This document shows, piece by piece, positions 10,400-18,331 of a stretch of DNA of 57,088 nt; the first letter of the stretch is position 1; each line of letters starts with the position of its first letter. The position numbers were made by a program, and so were the translations under genes. Under the pieces are notes generated by a model, which saw only the letters and a list, made by a program, of their open reading frames with translations, had not been told where the DNA came from and did not search any database. The stretch is taken from positions 1 through 57,088 of the forward strand of contig CANPZF010000011.1 in assembly GCA_947589015.1 (NCBI GenBank), in the 5' to 3' direction. This stretch comes from an uncultured Clostridia bacterium. Lineage in GTDB: Bacteria > Bacillota > Clostridia > TANB77 > CAG-508.

Positions 10400-10428
10400 A
10401 ATATATAACATTTTCAGGTAAAAAACAA
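10400..10428 (-). promoter_or_regulatory. Promoter of the toxin mRNA
   Basis: On the minus strand TTGTTT (10428-10423) and TATATT (10405-10400) are 17 nt apart. The predicted start at about 10393 coincides with ATAGGAAATGA, mirroring the antitoxin promoter. Confidence 0.65.
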
Positions 10429-10605
10429 GCGAATAGAACAAATTTTTGTAAAAATATTATATTTATACTATTGCAATTTATATAAATTTTGTTATATTTT
10501 CAATATTTTTAAAGAAATCAATATAGTGTTTTAATTGCTTGGCTTCTTCTATTTCTTTAATCCTTGTATATAATCGCATAGACTTCTGTAAAAGCATTTG
10601 TATAT

Positions 10606-11604
10606 CTACCTGTCATAATCATCGTCTTTTCTACTCCTTTTCATATTTTGAACCGAGTTATTTGCTTCAACACATAAATTAGTATCTGCATCGTATGAAG
10701 CTTCTACTATATCTCTGCTAGTAACTTCAAAATTTCCATTACTACTTAATTTTTTATAATAATCATTCATCATAGAAGTAACTTGTGAATAAAAATCCTC
10801 AAAAGATGATGAACTATTTTTTAATTCAAATATTCTATTACAAACTATACTGCTAAATGATTCTTTTCCATTATCGATGTATGGAGCTACAGAAATACCT
10901 TTGCTATATGGAAATGCTAATAAGTGCTGTTGACTTTCATTTAATGTAATATTACCATTTTCAAGTATAGAATTAATTACATTAATATAGTCATTAAAAT
11001 TTTCATCTGATGCATACACAACAACATTATCTGATCTACTAATATTAGGATTATTATTTATTTTAAAATCATAATCAATATTTTTTCCTACACATTTCCC
11101 TAATAATCTTAATGCAAAGTATTCTAAGGAATCATTTGCGATAGGTAGATATATTTTATATGAAAAATTTGGACTTGTTGTTGAAGTTTTATTTTCTAAT
11201 CTATCTTTTTGAAAAGATTTCCAGTCAAATGATTCAATTACTTTTCCTCTGTTAGACAATGCTCTAGAAATTAAATCATAATAGTTATCATCTTTAATTA
11301 GTTCACTAAAACTATAATATAACTTATATTTATTTAACCATTCACAAAAATCTTTAAAATCCAACCCTTTTTCAATGTTAAATGGTAATTCACTTTTGGT
11401 TAACGCTTGTAAATCATTCTCTTTATAATATAAATATAAACATAAGTTATTTAGGTCTTCGCTAAAATTTGATTTGATATTTTTCCCTTCACTTTCGCTA
11501 ATAATCATATTATATATATAATCGGCATCCAAATCTTTAGCTTGGTATATTTCCAATAATTTACTTTTTAATCTTTCAAAATATTTTTCCATTCTTAATT
11601 TCAT
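10606..11604 (-). CDS. Unknown 332-aa protein, weakly HopA1-like
   Basis: I do not recognise this protein firmly. It is soluble and acidic-polar, with no signal peptide. Residues about 145-290 contain YKIYLPIAND, DNVVVYASDENFNDYINVIN, FPYSKGISVAPYID and SFSSIVCNRIFEL. This spacing recalls the HopA1-like domain (a strand, a stretch before a Gly-Ile-Ser motif, then SFG..RC-like residues) found in effectors and some lanthipeptide systems. The resemblance is weak and no partner RiPP genes are visible. The C-terminus is a charged, disordered tail (RSRKDDDYDR). It stands alone between the toxin locus and ylbJ; the start could be the first or fifth codon. Confidence 0.5.
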   Translation of the reverse strand: MKLRMEKYFERLKSKLLEIYQAKDLDADYIYNMIISESEGKNIKSNFSEDLNNLCLYLYYKENDLQALTKSELPFNIEKGLDFKDFCEWLNKYKLYYSFSELIKDDNYYDLISRALSNRGKVIESFDWKSFQKDRLENKTSTTSPNFSYKIYLPIANDSLEYFALRLLGKCVGKNIDYDFKINNNPNISRSDNVVVYASDENFNDYINVINSILENGNITLNESQQHLLAFPYSKGISVAPYIDNGKESFSSIVCNRIFELKNSSSSFEDFYSQVTSMMNDYYKKLSSNGNFEVTSRDIVEASYDADTNLCVEANNSVQNMKRSRKDDDYDR

Positions 11605-11795
11605 TCCTTTCTAGGGCACAGATCTTGGTTGGAAAAGAATTACTTCCATTCTTTTTTCCGTGATATTTTTTATTTTATTATAGCACATGTCAAAAATATT
11701 TAAAATATCTATTGAAAATTTTGTAATTATTTTTTGATAATGTCATATTGTTCATATTTCCTAATATATTAATATTAAAAAGAAAGGATTAAACT

Positions 11796-12857
11796 ATGAT
11801 ATTAAAACCAAATTTTTATGTTGTAAAATTAAAACGAAATTTTCTGTTACTAATATTTTTAAGTTTTACCATATGTCTTCTAGTATTTTCTAAAGCAAAT
11901 CTTCCCGCTGTAAAATCTGGTCTAAGCCTTTGGGCAAATTCAGTTATTCCATCTTTGTTTCCGTTTTTTGTAGCAACAGAATTATTAACACATACAAATT
12001 TTGTAACTATACTTGGAAATATATTTAATGGATTTATGAAACCTCTTTTTAACATTAGGGGCGAAGGAAGTTTTGCTTTTATAATGGGAATTATTAGTGG
12101 ATACCCTATTGGAGCTAAAATAGCCTGTAATTTCAGAAAAAATAATATTTGTAGTAAAGAGGAATGCGAAAGACTTTTAAGTTTTACCAATAATTCCGGT
12201 CCTCTATTCATTGTTGGAACAGTTGGAATTTCAATGTTTAAAAATTCTACTATTGGATTTCTCTTATTTATAACACATCTTTTGGCTAGCATTACTGTTG
12301 GAATTATATTTAGAAATTGGAAAAATGGAAAAAATAGTTTTTCTTACTCTTCTGACTCTTCAAGTCAACTCTCAAAAAATACTAATTACGCTTCATTTTC
12401 TAATTTAGGTGAAATTATTTCTGAAAGTATTACAAATAGCATTTCTACTATACTTTTAATTGGTGGCTTTGTTGTTATTTTTTCTAGCATTATTTCAATT
12501 CTAAAGTCTAGTGGAATTTTATATTTTTTAGAAATATTTTGTACTCCTTTTTTTAAAGCCGTAAACATTGACGTTAGCTTTATTCAACCAATTATTACAG
12601 GTTTTCTTGAAATTACTAACGGAATCAATTTAATTTCTAACATTGCATGTAAAAAAATATCTTTAAATATAATTTTATCCGCATTTTTATTAGGTTTTGG
12701 TGGTATTTCTATATTTTTACAAGTATTTAGTATTACATCAAAAACAGATTTATCAATTAAACCATATTTATATGGTAAACTTTTACATGGATTATTTGCT
12801 GCTTTATATACTTACATTTTTATCATAGTTTTTCCTTTTTTTAATTTTGATTTATGA
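11796..12857 (+). CDS. ylbJ: Sporulation integral membrane protein YlbJ
   Basis: A 353-aa polytopic membrane protein of the nucleoside-transporter-like Gate family, needed for spore coat/cortex formation in Bacillus. Family features visible include LWANSVIPSLFPFFVATELL near residues 45-65, IISGYPIGAKIA near 105-115, SFTNNSGPLFIVGTVG near 130-145 and a second gate-like half from about 210. The start ATG follows AAAGAAAGGA. A REP-like hairpin and a small gene follow at once. It supports a spore-forming host. Confidence 0.9.
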   Translation: MILKPNFYVVKLKRNFLLLIFLSFTICLLVFSKANLPAVKSGLSLWANSVIPSLFPFFVATELLTHTNFVTILGNIFNGFMKPLFNIRGEGSFAFIMGIISGYPIGAKIACNFRKNNICSKEECERLLSFTNNSGPLFIVGTVGISMFKNSTIGFLLFITHLLASITVGIIFRNWKNGKNSFSYSSDSSSQLSKNTNYASFSNLGEIISESITNSISTILLIGGFVVIFSSIISILKSSGILYFLEIFCTPFFKAVNIDVSFIQPIITGFLEITNGINLISNIACKKISLNIILSAFLLGFGGISIFLQVFSITSKTDLSIKPYLYGKLLHGLFAALYTYIFIIVFPFFNFDL

Positions 12858-12859
12858 AG

Positions 12860-12889
12860 TTGCCAAAAAAGAACGTCCCTAATGGCAAG
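12860..12889. repeat. Single REP-like unit
   Basis: TTGCCAAAAAAGAACGTCCC followed by TAATGGCAAG: an isolated copy of the family seen at 15004-15181 and, degenerately, at 3-152. It lies just after the ylbJ stop and before the ribosome-binding site of the next gene. Confidence 0.75.
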
Positions 12890-12901
12890 TTAGGAGGTAT
12901 T

Positions 12902-13150
12902 ATGGATAGAGATTTTAATGGGTATATTCCTTACATGGATTTTGGAATGGCTCCCCCCTCTAATAGTCCTGATATAAATGAAATGTATAAAGATCCTATG
13001 CTTAATCCTATGCTTCAATATGAACAGGCTTGTAGCTATTATCGTTATTTATGTATGCAAATGGATTATAAAATTAAATGTAAAGAATATGAAAAAATGT
13101 GTGCTTCTAATGCAAATACCAATGAAAGATCTAATAGAAAAATAGAATAA
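12902..13150 (+). CDS. Small hypothetical protein downstream of ylbJ
   Basis: An 82-aa protein beginning MDRDFNGYIPYMDFGMAPPS. The start is ATG 12902 behind AGGAGG; an apparent upstream extension only translates the REP unit. The N-terminal half is Pro/Met/Asp-rich (PSNSPDINEMYKDPMLNPML). The C-terminal half is a Tyr/Cys-rich helix (YYRYLCMQMDYKIKCKEYEKMC). The position after ylbJ and the Tyr/Cys/Met-rich composition would suit a spore coat component, but this is inference. Confidence 0.7.
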   Translation: MDRDFNGYIPYMDFGMAPPSNSPDINEMYKDPMLNPMLQYEQACSYYRYLCMQMDYKIKCKEYEKMCASNANTNERSNRKIE

Positions 13151-13190
13151 AATTGATTTGGATTGCAACTCCAAATCAATTTTATTTTAT
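13149..13190. terminator. Bidirectional intrinsic terminator
   Basis: A perfect 14-bp stem (AAAATTGATTTGGA / TCCAAATCAATTTT) with a 7-nt loop and T-rich tracts on both sides ends the ylbJ operon and the convergent uppP transcript. Confidence 0.85.
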
Positions 13191-13206
13191 TTTGTTTTGT
13201 ATTCTT

Positions 13207-14073
13207 CTATCTTATTAACCCAAAATATGCTAATACTAAAATTCCTAAAATAATTCTATAATATCCAAACACTTTAAAATTATGTTTCTTAATATAATTC
13301 ATTAAGAATTTTATTACAAATAAAGATATTAAGAATGAAACTATCATTCCCACTAATAAAATTATTAGTTCTATTCCTGTAAATCCTAAACCAAACTTTA
13401 CTAATTTTAATAAACTAGCTCCTAGCATTGTTGGTATTGCTAAATAAAAAGTAAATTCTGCTGCATTTGGTCTTGATAATCCTATTAATAGTCCGCCTAA
13501 TATAGTTGCACCTGAGCGCGATGTTCCTGGAAATATTGCTGCCAATAGCTGAAATATTCCTATTATTACTGCATCTTTGTATGTAATTTGAGAATTTTTT
13601 TCTTTTTTGCTTTTATTTTCCTTAGTCTTATTCAAATTTTCTATAATTATAAACGCTATACCAAATACAATTAATGCAATGGATATACAAACTGGATTAT
13701 AAAATAATTCTTCAAATACTTCATCAAATAATATCCCTATTATAGCTGCTGGTACACATGCTACTATAATTTTCATCCATAAATTTATTATATCTTTATT
13801 TAAATACGATAATATTCCTGTTTGTGACATTGCTTTACTTTTATTTTTAGTAAATGGCCAGATATTTTTCCAGTATAATATTACTACAGCTAAAATTGCT
13901 CCAAATTGTATCACCACTTGAAACATTGACCAAAATTCTGGTGATACCTGTGTAAATTTTATAAATTGTTCTACTAATATTAAATGCCCTGTACTACTAA
14001 TGGGTAACCATTCTGTTATTCCTTCAATTATTCCAAATAAAACTGACTTTAGAATTTCAAATATAAACTCCAT
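13207..14073 (-). CDS. uppP: Undecaprenyl-diphosphatase (BacA/UppP family)
   Basis: Dephosphorylates undecaprenyl pyrophosphate to recycle the lipid carrier for cell-wall synthesis; also confers bacitracin resistance. The 288-aa membrane protein has both family signatures: GIIEGITEWLPISSTGH (about residues 14-30) with the catalytic Glu and Ser region, and PGTSRSGAT (about 182-190). About eight helices are predicted. It lies downstream of dpaA on the same strand with a 47-bp gap. Confidence 0.96.
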   Translation of the reverse strand: MEFIFEILKSVLFGIIEGITEWLPISSTGHLILVEQFIKFTQVSPEFWSMFQVVIQFGAILAVVILYWKNIWPFTKNKSKAMSQTGILSYLNKDIINLWMKIIVACVPAAIIGILFDEVFEELFYNPVCISIALIVFGIAFIIIENLNKTKENKSKKEKNSQITYKDAVIIGIFQLLAAIFPGTSRSGATILGGLLIGLSRPNAAEFTFYLAIPTMLGASLLKLVKFGLGFTGIELIILLVGMIVSFLISLFVIKFLMNYIKKHNFKVFGYYRIILGILVLAYFGLIR

Positions 14074-14120
14074 ACTAATACTTTTCCTCCTTTTATTACA
14101 TCAAACTTAATTAAAAAATA

Positions 14121-14982
14121 TTATAAACAACTGTATATAGCATCTTTTATTATTTCTGCTGTTGTAACCGGTGCTACTTTTCCTGGTAATGCTAAAGCCC
14201 AAATTAATTTTAATTGCTTATTTTTTGCTTCTTCTCTGTCTATTCCTCCTGGATTTGAAGCCAAATCTAATAATAATGTATCTTTTCTTACATATTGTAA
14301 CTTTTCTTTATTTAAAATCATATTAGGTATTGTGTTTATTATAATATCATATTGTGATAAATTTTGCTCTATCTCATTTGTATTTATATAGTTGTATCCA
14401 TATGCTCTTATCCATGATAGGTCTTCGCTTTTTCTTGCAGTGCAAGTTACTTTAGCTGATAATCCTTCAAGTTTTTTAGCTAACACCTTAGTAATTCTTC
14501 CAAATCCTAATATTAATATCTTACTTCCATGTATAATTGTATCAGTATTTTGGATCATAACCTGTATTGCCCCTTCTGCTGTTGAAATAGCATTTAGAAT
14601 TGCCACTTCTTCTTTCTTCATAATATCAACAACTCTACAATTTTTATATTGCATTATTTCACATATATGTGGTGCAATAGCACCGGCAATTAACATCTTT
14701 TTCTCTAACTTTTGTGTTAATTCTCCTACAGTTATTTGATTATTTGAAAATGGTGCATTTATTTCTCTTCCATCACTTGAAAATGGAATTGGTCCAACTA
14801 TAATCTGCGCTTTTTGCATTGCTTCATCTAATTTACTGCAAAATATAATATTTTCTTTTTTCTTTAGTTCATCTGCCTTTTCTAATCCATAAGTATATAC
14901 TATATTATTGTCTTTTGCAAACATATTTGCCAATTTTATTATTCTTAAATCTCCGTCCAATAATTGCAAATTTACTATTCAT
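14121..14982 (-). CDS. dpaA: Dipicolinate synthase subunit A, split by an in-frame CGG (+1 site)
   Basis: Makes dipicolinic acid for the spore core with subunit B. The Rossmann glycines ILGFGRITK, the pattern NTIPNMILNKEKL and LDLASNPGGIDREEA mark DpaA (SpoVFA). The conventional ORF begins at TTG 14969 with no ribosome-binding site. A good site (GGAGAG) precedes ATG 14982, which opens MNSKFAIIG in another frame. Codon 10 there is CGG (14955-14953). Dropping the C gives GGA and joins FAIIG-G-DLRIIKLA, matching the family N-terminus IAVIGGD. So the full protein needs a +1 shift at CGG or is a frameshift mutant. Subunit B is not adjacent. Confidence 0.88.
14953..14955 (-). other. CGG recoding site in dpaA
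   Basis: Zero-frame context GGA-CGG-AGA; after skipping C it reads GGA-GAT-TTA. The restored glycine is the second Gly of the conserved IIGGD nucleotide-binding motif. Confidence 0.75.
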
Positions 14983-15003
14983 TTTTTTCTCTCCTTTCAA
15001 AAT

Positions 15004-15181
15004 TTGCCAATGGGTTGCCAATGGGGACGCTCTTTTTTGTCAACCTTATTGCCAATGGGGACGTTCTTTTTTGGCAACGACATTATATTATATTATTATT
15101 ATTAAACTTGCCAAAAAAGAACGTCCCCATTGGCAATAAGGTTGACAAAAAAGAGCGTCCCCATTGGCAACCCATTGGCAA
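15004..15181. repeat. Perfect inverted repeat built from REP-like units
   Basis: Arms 15004-15077 and 15108-15181 are exact reverse complements (74 bp each) around a 30-nt AT-rich centre. Each arm contains two related units (TGGGGACGTTCTTTTTTGGC and TGGGGACGCTCTTTTTTGTC). It occupies the gap between dpaA and the TPR gene and could fold into a long hairpin or cruciform. Confidence 0.92.
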
Positions 15182-15220
15182 TCAGCAAAAAAAGTAAAGT
15201 CAATGCATAACTTTACTTTT

Positions 15221-16450
15221 TTAATATTCTCTATTTTTACTATTTTCATCTTTTTCATCTTCATATGTTCGTTCGTCTTTATTAATTTCTCTGTTTTTTC
15301 TTAATAAATCAATATCATTGTAACTTAAATTTCTTGTTATTTCTCCCATTTCTTCTAAATGTTCTTTTGCTTGTATCTCTTTTGGCTTCATTTTAGTTTC
15401 TTTTTCTTCTAAATTAAATGGTACTGATATTCTGGCCATAATTGGAATAAAAATAGGATCTTTTTTTACCTTTTCCACAATTTTCTTAGAAGCTATATCT
15501 ATTGCTGTATTTATATAGTTTAAAGCTGTATCATTTTCTCCCTTTATTAAAGAAATTTTTGCAAGCTCATAATATGCATCTGCAGCTAGTTCATCTTCTT
15601 CAACCACTTGTAGAAATCTTTTTTCTGCTTCTTCCAAGTCTTTGTATATTAATGCGATTTCTGCAAGTGAATATTTAGCATTGTATAATAAACTGTTAAT
15701 TTCTGCTGCCTTTTCATAACATGCTTTAGCATTTTGAAAGTCATTTAACATTGTATAAACTATCCCTAAATTGTAGTGAATTTCATAACTAACTGGATTA
15801 TACTTTAATGCTTCTTGATATATATTAGCAGCTTCTTTATACATCTGTTTCTCAATTAAAATATCTCCTAAAGCTATAGTTGCTTCATACATATCTGGCT
15901 TCTTTTCTAATAAGCTAAATAGCATTTGAGAAGCTTCATCTTTTTTTCCAAGCCCATTTAATAAATTTGCCACATTATAATATGATTGGTAATCTTTTTT
16001 ATTTAAATCAATTGCTTGTACATATTCATCAATGGCTCTTCTCATCCCTCCTTCTGTCTGATATAATTCTGCAAGCATTTTATGTCCTTTATAACTATTT
16101 GGAACTTTGTCAACTAAATTTAATAGAATTTTTTTCGCTATTCTATTATTTCCTATACTAAAGAAAAACTTTGCTGTAAATAAATTACTAATTTCTATAA
16201 ATGATATTTTTCTTATTTCTAAAATTATAATGATTAACGGTATTACAATTCCTAGTATATATTTTAAAATTGAAAAAAACATATTTAGTTCAATTGTTAA
16301 TAATACCTCTATAAAATTTAATGTTATTCCTAATGCTTCTAATATTAATACCACAACATAACTAGTATCTATTTTTTTCATCATGTTAAAAAATATGTAA
16401 ACGAACAAAGCCAATGAAACTACTGTAAAAATTAATTGTTCTATCAACAT
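15221..16450 (-). CDS. Membrane-anchored TPR protein
   Basis: A 409-aa protein. Residues about 5-90 hold two or three hydrophobic helices. Residues about 105-330 form six or more tetratricopeptide repeats (for example GHKMLAELYQTEGGMRRAIDEY, then YYNVANLLNGLGKKDEA). The last 70 residues are charged and probably disordered. TPR solenoids bind partner proteins; the partner here is unknown. It is preceded by rnhA on the same strand (24-bp gap), so the two may be cotranscribed. Confidence 0.85.
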   Translation of the reverse strand: MLIEQLIFTVVSLALFVYIFFNMMKKIDTSYVVVLILEALGITLNFIEVLLTIELNMFFSILKYILGIVIPLIIIILEIRKISFIEISNLFTAKFFFSIGNNRIAKKILLNLVDKVPNSYKGHKMLAELYQTEGGMRRAIDEYVQAIDLNKKDYQSYYNVANLLNGLGKKDEASQMLFSLLEKKPDMYEATIALGDILIEKQMYKEAANIYQEALKYNPVSYEIHYNLGIVYTMLNDFQNAKACYEKAAEINSLLYNAKYSLAEIALIYKDLEEAEKRFLQVVEEDELAADAYYELAKISLIKGENDTALNYINTAIDIASKKIVEKVKKDPIFIPIMARISVPFNLEEKETKMKPKEIQAKEHLEEMGEITRNLSYNDIDLLRKNREINKDERTYEDEKDENSKNREY

Positions 16451-16474
16451 TATGTTTTTTCTCCTATCTGATAA

Positions 16475-16909
16475 TTATAGATTTTTTATTGCATTTCTTG
16501 CTAATTCATCGCAACGATTGTTATATTGATTATCACTATGCCCTTTTACTTTTATAAAATTAACTTTATGTATTTTTGTTAAATCATATAGTTCTTTCCA
16601 TATTTCTTTATTTTTTACGGGTTTTTTATCCGAAGTTTTCCAATCATTTTTTATCCAATTGTATATCCAGCCTTGTTTAAATCCATTTATTACATAAGCA
16701 CTGTCACTATATAAATCTACCTCACAAGGGTATTTTAGTAGTTTTAATCCTTCTATTACTGCTGTAAGCTCCATTATATTATTAGTAGTATCTTTCTTTC
16801 CTCCAAAAATTTCTTTTTGTATATTCTGATACATTAATATTGAACCCCAACCACCTGGTCCTGGATTTCCTGAACAAGCACCATCTGTATAAATAGTTAC
16901 CTTCTCCAT
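16475..16909 (-). CDS. rnhA: Ribonuclease HI
   Basis: Degrades the RNA strand of RNA-DNA hybrids. The 144-aa protein has the full catalytic set: [16 protein letters not shown] (Asp at about 8), ELTAVIEGL (Glu), LYSDSAYV (Asp) and [18 protein letters not shown] (His/Asp). Length is standard. Confidence 0.96.
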   Translation of the reverse strand: MEKVTIYTDGACSGNPGPGGWGSILMYQNIQKEIFGGKKDTTNNIMELTAVIEGLKLLKYPCEVDLYSDSAYVINGFKQGWIYNWIKNDWKTSDKKPVKNKEIWKELYDLTKIHKVNFIKVKGHSDNQYNNRCDELARNAIKNL

Positions 16910-17008
16910 AATAGCTCCTTTGGTTTGTATTTTTATTATTTTTATGATAATATTATAACAGTATTTTTTAAAATATACAAGATATATTTTACTATAAAGG
17001 AGTTTTAT

Positions 17009-18241
17009 ATGGGGAAAGTTTTAGGTATTGTAGCAGAATATAATCCTTTTCATAATGGTCATTTATACCATTTGGAAAAATCTAAAGCAGAAACAAAATG
17101 TACTTATACTATTTCTGTTATTGGTGGAAATTTCACTCAAAGAGGTAATACGTCTTTAGTTGATAAGTGGTGTAAAGCTCAAATGGCTCTTGAAAATGGT
17201 ATTGATTTAGTTATAGAACTACCTGTGCTTTATTGTATTTCTAGTGCAGAAAATTTTGCTGAAGGTAGTATAAAAATTTTGAATTCACTAAATGTTGTTG
17301 ATTATATTTCTTTTGGTGCTGAAACGTCTAATTTAGATATTTTAAATAAATTTGCTTCTGTATTATATGAAGAACCTGAAGAATATAAAAGTCTTTTAAC
17401 TCATGAGCTTTCAAAAGGAATTTCATATCCTAAAGCTCGAGAAAATGCTTTAATGTTATATCTAAATGATGTTGGAAGATTCGAAAATATTGTATCTTCT
17501 CCTAATAATATTTTGGCAATTGAATATTTAAAATGCCTTAAAAAATATAATAGTAATATAACACCTATAAGTATTACCAGATATAAATCTGATTATAATA
17601 GTATAAATTCTAGTAATAATATAGCAAGTGCTACTGCAATTCGTAATATTATCAAAAATAATGATTTTGATACTTTACGTAATTTAGTTCCTGAAAGTAG
17701 TTATTCTATATTAATGGATAATATTAAAACTGGTCATGTGTTACCTGATTTATCTGTATTTGAAAAAATTATTATATATAAATTACGAAAAATGTCTATT
17801 CAAGAAATTGCTAATTTACCAGATGTAAATGAAGGTCTTGAATATGCAATAAAAAATACTGCCAATTCTTGTAACAGTATTATTGAATTTTTAAATATCA
17901 TAAAAACAAAAAGATACACTAACACTCGAATTCAAAGAATTTTACTATATACCTTACTTGGTATTACAAAAAAAGATATACTAATGTCTAAACAAAATAT
18001 TCCATATCTTAGAGTTCTTGGTTTTAATGAACATGGTAAACATATTATTTCACAAATTTCTAAATTAAATCCTCAGTTGCCTATTATTGTTTCAGTAAAA
18101 AAGTTTCAAGAAACTAATACTAATAAAAATCTTTCTTTAATGCTTGATTTTGATATTAATGCAACTAATATTTATACTGTAGGATATGATTATGATTCTT
18201 GTAGTAATTTGGATTTTACTCATAAACCTATCATCATATGA
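17009..18241 (+). CDS. tmcAL: tRNA(Met) cytidine acetate ligase TmcAL
   Basis: ATP-dependent ligase that acetylates C34 of elongator tRNA-Met. The 410-aa protein starts at ATG 17009 after AAAGGAG; an in-frame extension upstream lacks support. The nucleotidyltransferase motif [16 protein letters not shown] is at residues 5-20. [10 protein letters not shown] (about 38-47) and the central SATAIRN (substrate-binding helix) also match. Divergent from rnhA. Confidence 0.94.
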   Translation: MGKVLGIVAEYNPFHNGHLYHLEKSKAETKCTYTISVIGGNFTQRGNTSLVDKWCKAQMALENGIDLVIELPVLYCISSAENFAEGSIKILNSLNVVDYISFGAETSNLDILNKFASVLYEEPEEYKSLLTHELSKGISYPKARENALMLYLNDVGRFENIVSSPNNILAIEYLKCLKKYNSNITPISITRYKSDYNSINSSNNIASATAIRNIIKNNDFDTLRNLVPESSYSILMDNIKTGHVLPDLSVFEKIIIYKLRKMSIQEIANLPDVNEGLEYAIKNTANSCNSIIEFLNIIKTKRYTNTRIQRILLYTLLGITKKDILMSKQNIPYLRVLGFNEHGKHIISQISKLNPQLPIIVSVKKFQETNTNKNLSLMLDFDINATNIYTVGYDYDSCSNLDFTHKPIII

Positions 18242-18257
18242 CTTTAAATTAAAATAA

Positions 18258-18317
18258 GTATATATTAATATTTATTGGTCTCATAATGCTTCACCTTTTA
18301 AAATATTAATATATACT
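18258..18317. terminator. Convergent hairpin between tmcAL and glgP
   Basis: AGTATATATTAATATTT pairs with AAATATTAATATATACT around a loop of about 26 nt; the right arm is followed by a T-rich stretch. It probably ends both convergent transcripts. Confidence 0.6.
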
Positions 18318-18331
18318 ATTTTTAATTTCAT

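Noticed and set aside
10128..10421. A 97-aa plus-strand ORF across the toxin locus
   Set aside because: It has no good ribosome-binding site, runs through the antitoxin terminator and overlaps the better supported small minus-strand peptide.
12854..12901. N-terminal extension of the small gene after ylbJ
   Set aside because: It only translates a REP unit; ATG 12902 has a proper AGGAGG.
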